A stretch of 64,000 nucleotides of DNA from Metallyticus violacea (lineage: Eukaryota > Arthropoda > Insecta > Mantodea > Metallyticidae), in assembly GCA_030762175.1 (NCBI GenBank), contig CM060842.1, positions 48,036,501 through 48,100,500 of the forward strand. Reading direction: 5' to 3'. A model generated the notes under the pieces. That model saw only the letters and a program-made list of their open reading frames with translations, ran no database searches and was not told the origin of the DNA. Position numbers and translations under genes: made by a program. This document shows, piece after piece, positions 11,285-23,803 of this stretch. Numbering within the stretch: the first letter of the stretch is position 1; every line of letters starts with the position of its first letter.

Positions 11285-13339
11285 ATTCTATTGAATTTTA
11301 GTGGTGTGTATGTTACAATTTCGACTAAATTTTTTAAAATGTTAACACTCCATTATTAATCATTCCCCACTCTTAATGCATTACTTTTATTTTTAAAGGG
11401 ACAATTTATTACTATTTTTTGTTTCCTTTTGTCAAGATAGGATATAAACCATTTTAAATATTCGTTTTTTATTCTGTAGAAACCTAATTTATCTATCAGA
11501 ATTCCATGATTGACACAATCAAAAGCCTTTGCTAAGTCACAAAAAAGTCTTCCTATATGTACTCTTCCATTAAGTGCAGTTAGAATTTTATTAGTGCGTT
11601 TACAATTTGCACTTTCCGTTAAAATTCCTTTTCTAAAGCCAAACTGATCATTAACTAGAATATTGTTACTTTCAAGGTAATGGTAAAGCCTGTTCTAAAT
11701 TACTGCTTAAACACCGTAGAAAATGCAGGTGAAATAGCTATTGGTCTATAATTAGAGACATTTATCTTAATTCTCTTTTTGAACAGAGGCTTCAATATTG
11801 AATATTTTAGTCTTTCAGGAAATACACTCTTAAAGAATCATTACACAAGTGACAAGGTGGATACTAATTTCCTTTGAACAGGCCTTCATAACTTTCTTTG
11901 CTCTTAATCTCATCATAGCCAGAATAGTTTTTTGTATTTAGTTTTCTAATGACATTACTAATTTCTAGTGGAGTAGTGGTGGTTGGTTTGAATTCATTAT
12001 TTTGATTGGGAATTGACGATTGTAAAATCCTTCATGCATCTCTTTTATCACCAGAGAATAAATTTAAATTTTTTGTTACATTAAAAAAGTAATCATTAAA
12101 CACATTTGCTACATCGACAGGGTGTTGTATCTCTTGATTGTTAACGCTTAAGATTATTGCATCATCTTGTTGCAAATTGTTGCCTGTTTCTTGTTTTATT
12201 ATATTTCAAGTAGTCTTTATTTTGTTTTTTGACTGACTGAAAAGTGTTTGATAATGGAGGCCTTTTGCTGCTTTTATGATTTTTGTAAGTATCTTACAAT
12301 ACTTTTTAAAATGTATTTTTAATTTACAGAGCTTTAGCTCATTATATAATTGTCTTTTATGTTGACAAGATTTTATAATTCTTTGGGTTAACCATACCCT
12401 GATCATATTATAACTTCTTTTTTTAATTTTTAGTGGGAAATATGCTTTAAAATGCAATTAAAAATATGCAAACAATTGTTCAATTTACTGTTAACATCAT
12501 TTGCACTATGGACACTATTTCACGATTCTTCCTGAAGTGTCTGTACCATTAGATCATTAATCTCTCTTTATTTTATATCTATAACATTCTTTTGAGTTTT
12601 ATCATAGAATCCTTCTTAACTACTTGAGCATCATGATCAGAGATTGATAATGGAGACAGAATATGACAGTTTATCTGAATTTACAAATATACTATCTATT
12701 GCTGTGCTAGAATTTTTATCAAACATGGTGGGAAAGTTAATTGTATGCATCATGTTATATGCAGTAAGAAGCGAATTTAATCAATTCATCTGATACTTGG
12801 CATTAAGTAATCAATATTTATGACCCTACATATAATTATTTCATGCTTAGACTTAAATAAGAAGTTAAGGTATCTTCAAGTTTCAAAGTTTCATAATGGT
12901 AAGTAATAAATAGCAATTGCAATTATTTTTGTATTTTTGTTATCCATTTGAATTGTGCATAATTCAATGTCCTGTTCTGAATTAAATTTTGACATATCTA
13001 ATGTTTTACATGGTACATCCAACCTGGCCTAGATGCAAACTCTTCGGTTATTTAGTTTTTTTACTTGAAGCTTCTGCTCTCAAATAATAACCATGTAATG
13101 ACAAATTCTGTTTAATATAAACTAATTTTTAATAAATGCGATGCTATTTTTAAAATGTCTGTCCTAGATTTGTTGTGTAAACAATTTTAAACATTTTGTT
13201 CAATAGTAGCATAGCAACAAATATGAGAATACTAAAATTTGACATACTTACATGAGCTCCAATGTCGACTCGCTTGCTGGTCAGTCACTGCAGTTCCATG
13301 CATTGGCAGCAGCATATTTCATTTGTAATTGTATGCACT

Positions 13340-13520
13340 GAAAATTAGCAGACTACTGAATGATGGTGAAGATGGAGCAATGGCGAAATGAGTGACGGGA
13401 AACCAGAGTACTCAGAGAAAACTGAACAGTGCCAATTTGTGTGCTATAAATCCCATTTATGGCCATTGGGAATGAACCTGGGTCACCTCAGTGGAAAGTG
13501 AGCTATCTAACCAGTGGCCA
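13340..13520 (-). repeat. SINE-C, tRNA-like repeat
   Basis: On the minus strand the head reads CACTGGTTAGATAGCTC with B box CCCAGGTTCATTCCC, then a body with CACTCATTTCGCCATTGC. Same order of motifs as the repeat at 62185-62352. tRNA origin inferred from the two boxes. Confidence 0.55.
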
Positions 13521-13945
13521 AAGCTGCATCCTGTATTCACCGATATTTAGCTATATAAAATAAAAATCTTTTTAATTATTATAAAATGGAGTGGAAAAAT
13601 GTTATATGCATTTCATGGGCAAGTAGACCTGAAGTCTAGTACATTGTCAGCCCTTGCTGTAATTTGGGTACAAACTTGTTCTCAACTGATAACTATAACT
13701 TGCCTCCTTTAGAGCATAAACATCATGAATTAAAAATATGTACAAGATAAAAGTTGCCAATAAAAAGGCATCTTTAAAGGTTCTGCAAATCAATACAGCT
13801 GTGTTGCTCAAATTATAAACACCAGTCAAAAAGGAAGATAAAACCAAGAAGATTTATGAAATGTGCAATGGGAACTAGGCATTAGACACAAGCGAATTTA
13901 ATATAGTTGAGTCGAATATGTAACACATCACTTATTATTTAAGGA

Positions 13946-13988
13946 GGAAAACAAGTTTCAAGAGCTAATCGCTCCCATCCTCAGTTCC
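13946..13988 (-). ncRNA. Hammerhead ribozyme-like core, left arm
   Basis: Minus strand: stem I GGAA (13988-13985), CTGAGGA (13984-13978, fits CUGANGA), stem II GGGAGC/GCTCTT, then GAAAC (13959-13955), UU, GUU and the stem I partner TTCC. Short stem III, as in PLE hammerheads. Activity not tested. Confidence 0.6.
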
Positions 13989-13999
13989 AAGTAGCTCCT

Positions 14000-14045
14000 G
14001 GAACTGAGGACAGGAGCAATTAGCTCTTGAAACTTGTTTTTCTCC
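14000..14045 (+). ncRNA. Hammerhead ribozyme-like core, right arm
   Basis: Plus strand: GGAA, CTGAGGA (14004-14010), AGGAGC...GCTCTT stem II, GAAAC (14029-14033), TTGTT. The stem I partner is TTCTCC, so stem I is weaker than in the left arm. Confidence 0.55.
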
Positions 14046-14148
14046 TTAAGTAATAAGTGATGCAAGTGTAACAAAATTTGACTCAACTATATTAAATTCG
14101 TTAGTGTATTAAAAATCACTGTTAACAAAAGTTCACCACACTTAACAA

Positions 14149-17100
14149 ATTAGACACAAGACCCAGATTATAAGTTAAATTCATTATGATAACCAATAAT
14201 AATCAATGGAATGCTACGAAAAACGATGAAAAGATATAATTTTTATATAAAAGCAATTTCTTTAACATTACAGTTAACATTATAGATATGTACCCATGAC
14301 TGTCTACATGGCAACATTAGGTTCTACAATTTATGTCTAGATCAGTCTACCAACTGTCTAAATGTGTGGAAACTTAGTATCTTAGATCAATGTCGTACAC
14401 TCAGTTCTGTTCAGTTGCTGCTGTCCACATGAGTGTCAATCATTTGTTGACATTGGTGAAGGGCAAGCAGCTAGCTGCAGTGATAATTGTCATTAAATGG
14501 AACAAAGAAGAAAACTTAAAATATGGGTGAAAGAATGGTTCAAACATGAAAACCTAGGACTATATATAACATTATCATCAAAATTGTACTACATATCTCA
14601 GATTTTTGGTGTTTTGTTGGTAAAAGTAGCCCCCCCCCCCATTTGAAAAGATTACTCACTCACGAGAATTCTATTTTACCAAGGAAATACTAGTGCTGAA
14701 ATTTAGATTTTTTGCTATAAGCAAGCTTTTATTGTCCATAAAACAAACAAAAAATGTTATACATAGTATTCTTGCATTTTCTTTGTCACATTTGCAATTG
14801 AGTAAATTATTTGTTTCAACTTTTTCCGTAGACTCATACCAATCCTTGATGTACCTGTCTCAAATCTCTGTGTAAGTTTCTGTGATAAAATTCTAAGCGC
14901 TGCCAAGTTTATTTATAATTTAAGATACAGAAATTCAAAAATAGCTTCGAAGTCACTTATCAGCAGCTGTTTCCTCCTTCATTCAGTTGTGATTAGTTAA
15001 GTCAACTTCTTGCAATTTCTAACATACTGAAAATGCTTGACAATGCTCTACAATTTCATTTCATAACTGTCCATATTTAAGTTGCAGCTACACTGACAGA
15101 AGTGTCTATACACCATGTCAACTTCATCTATGTAAATCAGTAATGATTTAGAAAATAATGTGTCATCCATGCAGCAGTCTAGTCAGTCCTTTATTTAATT
15201 GCACTTTCTGGGACTTTGTCTTTTTGGCTAGTAATACCTCCTATTTGCTGCTATGTGATGACTATTCCCTCTACACTTTCACTTATTGCTTCTTATACTC
15301 ACTGCTAAGAGTTAATTTTTTTTATTTAAGGAAGCTCTTTAACATCTGAAGTCATCAGCATCCTAAGAGTTAACAAAAATGTATACTATTTAATCATACA
15401 TCTCCAAGGAAAAATAAATACATTATATGTATTTCATTGCATATTAAATATCCTCGACTTTTTCAGAGCAAGAAAAATAAAAAATATTAAAATCAACATA
15501 ATAGACTCACAAAAATTTTCTGACAAACTCTCAAGTGATAGTATTTTGCAAAAGGTTCACTTTGCAACAAAGTAAAACAAAGCTTACACTTGTAGCAACT
15601 AGCCTTTAATAGCACTGTTATCAGTAAGAAACCATGCAGATGATGAAAATAGGATGAAACTGGTAGTAGCAGCGAAGATTGAAAGAAACAATTGGGTAAA
15701 TCAATAAAATCCTGAATGTTTTTATTTGGTATCTTGAGTCGCTAAAAATATGGCTGCTGAATCATATAAGTTATATTTTAAGTTAATAGATTTATACTTA
15801 ATGACTTATGACGTTGCATTGAGTAACACTATAGATGCGCATGAAGTTGCTGAAAAAAATTACTTCACAAATAAAACCAGTGTAGAATGTATATCCTTGA
15901 ATAAAAAGTGATAGTAAATTACTAAGATAAATGTATTCTATTTGTAAAATAAATAATGCCAATAATACTGGGTGGCTTACCATCCTTAAGCATACTTACA
16001 GTCAAGGCCACAGCAAGTCAAATTATGCAAACTAGAGAGAGGAGAAAGGAAAAGAAAGTTGTGTTATCACGACACATACATGTTGGCTAATTTCAACATC
16101 TGTTTAGTCAGTATGAGCTATATTCTGTGCCCATACAACAAAGAGCCATAATGAAGGCATATGTGTAACTAGTTCTATTAAGAAGATGCAAAAAGGTTTT
16201 GCAGTTAAATTTCCTGGCATTGGTTTTTATGCAAAAAGCTGTATAAAAATTTTGATCAAAAAGTGGTATACAAAAGGATCAATTTTGATTATGGAGAGGA
16301 AAAAAGAAGGGGAAAAAAAATTAATTTTTACATTGCTGTGGTTGCAATATTCAAGTATAGGTGTTCAGAAGTTCTACTAAGTAAGCACAAAAATTGATGC
16401 TACAGGTACAATAACCACTTTTGTTTAAGAGGCAGAGGGCCAGTTTTTTTGTTGGTCACCATTTATAAAGCTACAAATCTAGTCTAGAATTATGGATGAT
16501 AATTTCAATGTTTAGTTTTCATATTACTGGATACTGTCTAGTTCCAGGGTCTCAAAAGGGCCAAATTCAGGCAAAGTTCTTCACCAGTGTTTGCTACTTC
16601 TACCTAGCTTTGTAACAGCAGAGGAATGGGGAATTTGCTTTGTGCATTTCTGTTCTGAATATTCACCTGCAATATGGAAATTTCTGACATAAGTAATATG
16701 CCCAGAAGAAGCATAGAAGACTGACATTGTTTACAATGTATGTGTATTTCATGTCAACCGTGCATCTGTGTAGATCTCCCAGATTTTCCTTTCTTCTCTC
16801 ACGAATGCTACTTGCTACTGTTCTGTTTCTATGTTTGACAGACCTTACCTTGAGATGCCTGGTTCAGTTGACGAATGTTCCCACTAGCAGATAAATTTTT
16901 CTGCTATTTCCCTTTCACATAAAATGAAAAGCTTCTCATATATTGAACTTCCTACTTTCTCTGGCAAAGAGGTTTTAATATGTGAATAATCCTGGGATCA
17001 AAACTAGAGGACCATGACTGATAGTGATGAAAAAAACTATAATGAATGAGAGGTCTATGAAATCTTTAATATAAAGGTTTAATTTAAAAGTTATGGGCCT

Positions 17101-17593
17101 AGCTTTGCTGGTAAAATTAAAAGAACCACTCTTCATTAGACTTTGTAAAGTTGATGATATGGTGACTGAAATAATCAGATGCATCAAACTGAAGACATCT
17201 TGCAAGAACAGAAGACTTACTAAATTTGGCTCAGTGCAATGGTGCAAAATAAAAACCACTCTGAAAGTATTAACTACATTTTTATCATTGGTACAGAGCT
17301 TTTGAAATTATGTGTTCTCATACCTAATGTCTGGTTGCTTCTTGGATCATGTTCAATTTTACCTAATCTTCATAGAAATACGCCCAAATGACACTATACT
17401 TGATCCACTTTATGATTGCTAAAAACCTAAAAGCAAAGCAATATGAATTTTGGCACTTTTCTCTCCCTTCTCGCAAAAAGTTTTGATTTGGTTGCTACAC
17501 ACGATACAGCCCAATTCATTTTTACCTTCCACTTCAAGACCGAATTTTGCAGAACATGCACAAGAAACCAAGGGTGTGCACCTAAGATCATTG
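14149..17593. other. Intergenic AT-rich DNA with little recognisable
   Basis: Apart from the SINE-A stub at 15316 and an 11-base C run at 14630, no gene or repeat was recognised. 17441-17593 is less AT-rich and may be the 5' part of the PLE. Confidence 0.5.
15316..15362 (-). repeat. 5'-truncated SINE-A stub
   Basis: Only the last ~35 bases of SINE-A (GAAGCTCTTTAACATCTGAA) plus an oligo-T, flanked by a perfect 11-bp duplication CTAAGAGTTAA (15305-15315 and 15363-15373). Typical of LINE-driven insertion. Confidence 0.75.
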
Positions 17594-17607
17594 TTAGAAA
17601 AAAAAGG

Positions 17608-17913
17608 GGTCGGTCCTGGTGGTATAGTGGTAATCATACTTGCCTTCTAAACCCAAGATCGCGAGTTCAAACCCGGCCAGGATCGATGGATTTTTTTGTA
17701 GCGTAAAAATCCTAAGTATGGCTTCCTTCGGAGGGGAAATAAAGCCGTGGGTCCCGTGTCGTACATTTACGGCACGGAAAAGAACCTCAAGCCTGAAAGA
17801 AGAGGCCTCTGAGCAAAATTTGTCAGCGTTCCATGCCCTGAATAGAATGGGATGCTGATGACCTGAGCTGTTAAACAGCATCCATAAATAAAACAACAAC
17901 AATCAATGACAAC
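17608..17913 (+). repeat. SINE-A, full length with target duplication
   Basis: Head with A box TGGTATAGTGGTAA and B box GAGTTCAAACC, resembling a Gly/Arg-type tRNA, then an unrelated body ending CATCCATAAATAAAACAAC. Flanked by AGAAAAAAAAGGGG (17594) and AGAAAAAAAGGGG (17914), a probable target duplication. Inserted at the 5' side of a PLE fragment. Confidence 0.85.
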
Positions 17914-17926
17914 AGAAAAAAAGGGG

Positions 17927-19570
17927 AGGAGATTCAGAATCACATCGCCAAAAATAAGGTTAGGTTTAGAGGGCAAAAGCAAATCCTGGAATCGCTTAAT
18001 AAAAAATGTGATCATGGACAAAGAAGAATACAAATCAAAGATAGAAGAACTTCTCAGTAGGAAAGAATACACGAAAATAAAAGTGGATCCTTTGAAGAAA
18101 TGCATAGTCTATAAACAAAACATAAACCAGGAAATCCCATGAGACCAATAATCAACTGTAGAAACACCCCTTCCTACCAACTAGCAAGATGACTCCTCCA
18201 CAGATTTCGAAAAGTTTCTAGGTTTGATAGCTTAAGCATAAGTAATTCCAAAGAAATGTTGGAGAAAATTAAAGATTTGGTTCTCCAAAAGGATGATCGT
18301 GTCCTTCGATGTAAATTCACTCTTTCCTAGCATACCAAAATGCAAACTACCAACATGCCTTTGGAAATGATTGCAGTCTCTGAAACTATGCAACGAGGAG
18401 ATTGAGGAATACATCCAACTAACCAAAGTCTGCATCAGAGAGAATTTCTTCAGATTCAATGGTGAATTTCACAAACAAGAAGCAAATTTAGCCATGGGTA
18501 ATCCATTATCACCTTTTTTGGCTGATTTATGTATGAGTAGTTTAGAAATGCACATCATCAAATCATTTCCATACATTTTTAAAGCTTGGCACAAATATGT
18601 TAATAAGAAACACTTGGTTGATGCTTTGAAATTGCTAACCTTACAAGATAGGGAAATTAAATTCACTTTCGAAACAGAACAAGACAACACGATTCCTTTT
18701 CTCAACTTAAAAGATTATAAGAATGGGTAATAATTTGAAATTTGGAATATACAGAAAGGGTACGCAGACTGAAAATTACATAAAGGTCAGTGGCTTCAAT
18801 CCCATAGCACACAAACATGCAGTTCTGAACAGCTTAGCATACCCATGAATGAGTTTGAATACAGCAAAGAGTACTCTCACATAATTCAAAAGGCAAAAAT
18901 CAATGGGTATGGCCAAGAAATTTTAGACAAGAAAATCAAGAAATTCAAACAAGAGAAGAGCTTAAAACAAATTACAACATTGTCAGCAAAAAAAGAAACT
19001 ACCATTCACAAGAAATTTACTTATCATCCTTGCTTGGGCCATCAAAAAATTTCAGAAAATACTCCGAAAGTTTGGGATTACTTTGTCCCCAGTGAACAAA
19101 TTCAGCCTAAATGATCAGCTCAACTCTGATAATGATAGAGTTTCTGATGAGAAGCCGGGAATACATCAAATCATTTGGAATGCAACAAAGTATATATTGG
19201 CAAACAAAAATAAGCATTGGAATTAGGCTAAAGGAACACTGGAGAAATATCAGATACATTCAGATAGATAAATCAGCAGTTGCACATCACTTTTGGAGAA
19301 GTAAACGTGATATAGAAATGTAAGTCAAATTATTGAAATTTGTTGATAGACCCTTGGAGCTGGGAATATGGGAAAAAAAATTTCTAAAAAAATATGATTA
19401 GAAGATTATGAACTTCAAGATCCCAAATGAAGACAAATTAATTCAAGAGTTCATAAAATGTCCATGAGAGCTACTACAAGTCCATTCAACCAACAATTAA
19501 TCTGGCAGTCTACACACTGCTGATGATGAAGGCAAAGGCCTGTGAAACATGTTCTGTATAATCTTATTTT
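17927..19570 (+). mobile_element. Penelope-like element with RT and GIY-YIG remains
   Basis: Frame-shifted but ordered PLE protein: N-terminal DKEEYKSKIEELLSRKEYTK and KVDPLKK (18016-18100); SISNSKEMLEKIKDLVLQKD (about 18240); RT block FFRFNGEFHKQEANLAMGNP and SPFLADLCMSSLE (18445-18555); thumb-side PIAHKHAVLNSLAYP and SHIIQKAKINGYGQEILDK (18800-18930); linker then GIY-like EKPGIHQI (19150) and a decayed SAVAHHFWRS block (19273-19303). The YVDD catalytic box is deleted: KYV is followed directly by NKKH (18598). A SINE-A is inserted just upstream. Confidence 0.85.
19512..19562 (+). ncRNA. Hammerhead-like core at the 3' end of the PLE
   Basis: CTGATGA (19520-19526), TG, AGGC-AAAG-GCCT stem II, GAAAC (19544-19548), AT, GTT. 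Stem I is not convincing. ACATGT makes stem III self-complementary. Confidence 0.5.
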
Positions 19571-19860
19571 GATTTAAAGTAAAACACTAAAAATCATGTC
19601 GTCACAATAAAACTCTCTTTAAGTTTCACAAACACACTTATAAAAGTAATTTTGGAACATGTTTCGTGAGGAATGTACCTCATGAAACACATCACATCAC
19701 ATCACATTCCTCACGAAACATGTTCCAAAATTACTCTTATAAGTGTGTTTGTGAAACTTAAAGAGAGTTTTATTGTGACGACATGATTTTTAAGGTTTTA
19801 CTTTAAATCAAAATAAGATTAACAAAAGTTTCACTGTGTGAATTCCGACATTCCGTAAAC
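19561..19860. repeat. Long near-perfect hairpin, PLE terminal type
   Basis: Arms about 19561-19690 and 19705-19830 pair closely (CATGTTTCGTGAGGAATGT faces CATTCCTCACGAAACATG). Spacer includes (CATCA)n. Tail AGTTTCACTGTGTGAATTCC as at 9.7 kb, then a repeat of the PLE end CATGTTCTGTATAATTCAAT. Confidence 0.85.
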
Positions 19861-19869
19861 ATGTTCTGT

Positions 19870-22800
19870 ATAATTCAATGGTAAGTGGGGCATAAGAGTA
19901 TTAAATTGACTCACTATCGAATGAAGAATATAAAAAGTGCACCTAGTTTACAACAGGTGTGAAAATTGGAGGTCTTGATACCAAACTATCGGCTGTGTAT
20001 GCACAATATACAAAACTTGAAATTGATCTTTTATTTGGGACCACTTAAGGTTTACTTCTTAAAAAATTTTCCACCTTCAGTCATGACTTCAAGCATTTGC
20101 TAATGCCCAACTTTTAAGATGATAGTAAAGAATACTTGTGTCACTATCCAGTTGTTTGTCTTTTATTTGAAATAACTCAAAATTCCCAAAAGTTGTATTC
20201 TCTTTGCTGGTTTATACTATCCCATTGGTACAAAGGACTGTTATGTTTCAAACTCAGGGGAGTGCCTATATAAAGTTTCTGTGGAGTGCTTCGACCCCTT
20301 CATATTGAGCTCTGCGGACCAGAGCACCTGTGATTATTCTGGCATTACTAGAAATACACTAAGCCGGACATCAGAGTCCCTCCCCTTAAGGAGTTGCTGG
20401 ATGGGTTGGATTCGGTGGGAGAGTGTGTTCATGGGTAATTAAGTATGCTGTAACACAATGGTGCTCTGTGTTGTGCCAGGATGGAAAGCAGCCTAAAAGA
20501 TCTTGGGTTACTCACCTGCAGAGCTAGGGAGGTTGATGCTAGATTAAGCTCTCTTATTATAACCAGTCTTCAAATTCTACTCTTTTGAAACTAATCTTAA
20601 GCTAGTTTTGTTACGAAATATTAAAATCCTGAAAAGCAAAGTGATCTGTGAACATTTTTACTTAATTTTGTTCAAAGTTACAATACATTTTAAGCCCTAA
20701 GTTTTTCTTTTAATTGCTTTAAGTAAAATGTATACAACCTTATTTATGTAGAATCAGCCAAAGTTTTGGCATGATGATGATATCAAGGAAAAATGTTTTC
20801 AATACATTCAAGTCTAGCATACGCTATAGTCATGTGAACACATTGGAGAATAAGCAAACACTAAAGACTTTTACGTGCAAGTGAAAAGTTACAATTAATT
20901 TACTAAGTGAGAAAATGTATAGGAAAACAGAAAGACATCATGGTGGACTCCAATATTCTAGCTAATACATATGCTATCAACCATACTCTCAATTCAGGGA
21001 AGCAATGTTTCAGTGGGTGAAGTTATGAAGGACAAAAAATATTAATTTTCTTGAACAGGAACCTATAGAATTGGGGATTTTTTTCAAATTTAAACAATTA
21101 ACAAAATTGTTCAAAAAGTGATATCAGGTGATAGTGCTACAAGTTGTAAACCTGCTTTGTAGAAAATAGAATGCTGCAAAGCATGAGGCAAAATAAATTA
21201 ACATATTTTTGCTAAAATATGTAATTGTGAGTAAAACATTCTATACTTACTGTAAAATAATGTACGTAAACATTATATTGTATTAAAATTCAGCAGTTTA
21301 GCCAAATTTAAAATATTATACCAAATTATTTTATAATGCCAGCATCATAGAGTATAAGTGCCAAAGCAGACTTGAATTGGTATTACTTATGAATTTATGT
21401 AATTATAGAGGGGCCATTTTTTTGTTCTATATCTTGAATTATCGATAACTTCAGTTATCACCAGTTTACAAAAGCCCTTCAAGATATCAAGGTATGACTA
21501 TTTCTGAATACAGGCCTAAAACTTAGGCAGAATTATTATTAGAATGCTTAATATATATAACTTATGAAAAAAATTGCTCATTCCTAAAGGAAAACAGCAG
21601 TAGACTATGTATCTAAACCACATCATCATTAAAACACCAGCAGTGAAAGTCTAAGATGTATCATATCATTATTGGATGCACACTGAAATTATTAAACCAA
21701 TTTTTCTTGAGCAGCAACCACAATAAAGTTTTTTTACTTGACCAAAAAGTAGTTTTAAGACAAAGTTAGTGATTGTTAATAAGTAAAGGGTAAATTAAAG
21801 TGACCATTATCTATGATGTTTATTAACTCTCTATAATAGTATGTTTATGTCGAAGCAGAGACAGTGACTCCTGAAGTAAATGACAGGCTCATGCCTGCAC
21901 TGTCCATACAGTTATATCAAAAGAATGCATACACTGTGCTGTAACTAAGCCTCCATTACAGAACATTATACTTATATGTAAAGCTAATACTACACAGATG
22001 TGCATTGCAGAGGACAATAATGAATAATGGGAGATTGTAGAAAGTGTAAACAAAAACTATATTCTGAGAAACACTTTCAATATCGCAAAACATAATAGAT
22101 GCATACAAAAATATAGTATCCTTTCTGATATCTTTCTAGCACTTTCGATCTGAAAGGCTATGTTTCTTTTAGCAGCAACACATCTGACACACTACACACC
22201 ATTGAAAAACCAGAATTTTTTTTCTAACACATTCTGAAGTTTCTCATTTACTTTTTTTGCAACTTCTCTGGCTTTGGTTTACTGAAATTTTACAGATGCT
22301 TTTTCCACTGTGTTTATAGCCCTTGGCATGTGTGAATCAGATGTTTCTAATGATGTTATGGCATTTGGTGACAAATTATTATTTTATGAAATCTAAACTG
22401 TCCGAACTGAAATTAGGGATTTTGATATTTTATTTACATGTACCTCTGTGGAATCTAAACACTAATCACTTTCACAACTTTATTGTAATACATAGCATAA
22501 TAGAAAGCAGCCTCCAGCCAACTATCCCTTCTTGTTATTATACCATTAGGTCAAAAAAGAACCGTAGCATTAGAAAATACAATTGCTATTGTTATGCAGT
22601 TCAGCTTTTCTACTGTCTAACAGGAAATATTTTTTTCCGGGAGAGTTAGGTGTTAGTATTCCTACAATTACATTTATGACAAACCTCTCTGTCACAGCTG
22701 TTGTTTCTTTCATTCATCCTAACAAATATTTTGTTTTCAACCACTTCTTTTTTGATTTTGTTCAAAGCATCCTGATACAAAGAGGGAAAATAATTTTTCC

Positions 22801-23800
22801 GTAATGTTCACTCATTGGGAATGTTGCTTTTTATATTTACATAGAAAGTGCGAATTATATAATTATTTAAATAGGATGTTTGCATCAATCATCATAACAT
22901 ATGACTCATTTGAATTTGCATCTGATGTTGAAGTACAAGACACTTTGCACACATTTTTCCTTAAGCATTCTGACAGTTGATAAATAATACCACCAATACT
23001 ACACAGATGGTCCTAACCGCTCTCTTTGTCTCTATGTCTACAACTATTGGATACCTGATTCTCAAATAATATCTTTACATTTGTTTTTAATAGAGTTATA
23101 GCAGTAACATACATCCTCTGTTTGCAAAGTGGAACATCATGTCTATTACAGTATATTTCCTTATCCATCATCTGTATCTGGGGAATGCATGCCAAGACAT
23201 TCTGCTCCATGCACTTGAAATCATGGACCAGTCTCATTGATCTGCCCTCTATAAGCTTTAAAATATAAAAAATACTCCGCGCTTGAATTGTGCAGATAAA
23301 ATTAGAATCTGGTCATTATAGAAAATAACAGGAAAAAATAAGGTTTTAGTTAATAGCAATGGCAGTTCTGAAGCAAAACAAAATCATATTACTTGGAGTT
23401 ATTTTATTGGCCAGTTTTATATAACAATGTATTCGAAATGTAATTTTTTAACCAAATGATTCTTTAATTCAGAAAGATTCTTAAAAACCAAAAATCCTTC
23501 TGGGTACCAATAAAAGTTTAAAAGCTGTTTTGTTATTTATTTACACTTGCACGTATTACCCATCATCACCTCTCCCATTCACACATTCAAACAAGCACAA
23601 CAGAAACAAGTATTGTAATCATGAGGAGAAAGGGGAAAACTTTAAATTACAATTTTTTTCTTTGCCTAAGTACTCTTGATTCATTAATGTATGTGCTAAG
23701 TATTTCAGGCTTCTAGCAATAACACAGTAGAAAATGAAGGCTTGTATATGGGTTATTATATTCATTATTACACTTTAAGCATAGTTTATTACTTATAAAC
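19870..23800. other. Intergenic DNA downstream of zip
   Basis: Holds the hAT-like remnant and a less AT-rich block at 20225-20560 that was not identified. Small open frames at 22323-22804 and 23013-23237 show no family signature. Confidence 0.45.
22140..22430 (-). pseudogene. hAT-like transposase remnant
   Basis: Minus-strand frames give SPNAITSLETSDSHMPRAIN, KAREVAKKVNEKLQNVLEK and NSGFSMVCSVSDVL with a frameshift and stops. The order INxVEK...KVNEKLQxVLEKNPGF is typical of hAT-like transposase pseudogenes in insects. Judged from memory of the style, so moderate. Confidence 0.4.
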
Positions 23801-23803
23801 CTA

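Larger units (their letters stand above)
10752..11345 (+). mobile_element. Penelope-like element 3' fragment inserted in the non-LTR RT
   Basis: Flanked by a perfect 12-bp duplication CACTCCATTATT (10740-10751, 11346-11357). Contains the GIY-YIG reading frame and, downstream, a hammerhead core. The left end begins with an inverted copy of the target (ATAATGGAGTG). Confidence 0.85.
9780..13050 (-). mobile_element. Non-LTR retrotransposon (APE endonuclease + RT), decayed
   Basis: Minus-strand translation shows, in order: an endonuclease end with STAIDSIF and ISDHDAQ (about 12700-12610); a linker with RVWLTQRIIKSCQHKRQLY (12400-12206 region); RT motifs FCDLAKAFDCVNHGILIDK (about 11500), NNGVPQGSVLGPLLFL (about 10750-10700) and FTDDTSILIN (about 10550, the catalytic FADD box with one change); then a C-terminal part with LQKKAILIIGI. 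Many stops and frameshifts, so it is dead. A PLE fragment interrupts the RT between the second and third of these blocks. Clade (CR1/jockey-like) is a guess from motif style. Confidence 0.85.
13893..14148. repeat. Hairpin insert carrying two divergent hammerhead cores
   Basis: Arms 13893-13988 and 13995-14107 are inverted repeats; then a tail GTTAACAAAAGTTCACCACA. Perfect 12-bp duplications ATTAGACACAAG flank it (13881-13892, 14149-14160). Each arm bears a hammerhead-like core on opposite strands (see those entries). Confidence 0.85.

Noticed and set aside
16975..17259. 94-codon minus-strand ORF
   Set aside because: Leu/Ile/Phe-rich translation of AT-rich DNA without a family signal or splice context.
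17612..17680. Possible tRNA gene (TGGTATAGTGG A box and GAGTTCAAACC B box)
   Set aside because: It is the head of SINE-A: the anticodon arm does not pair, the same body follows in other copies, and it has target duplications.
19690..19712. CRISPR-like short tandem units (CATCA)n
   Set aside because: A few units in the loop of a hairpin in a eukaryotic genome; no spacers.
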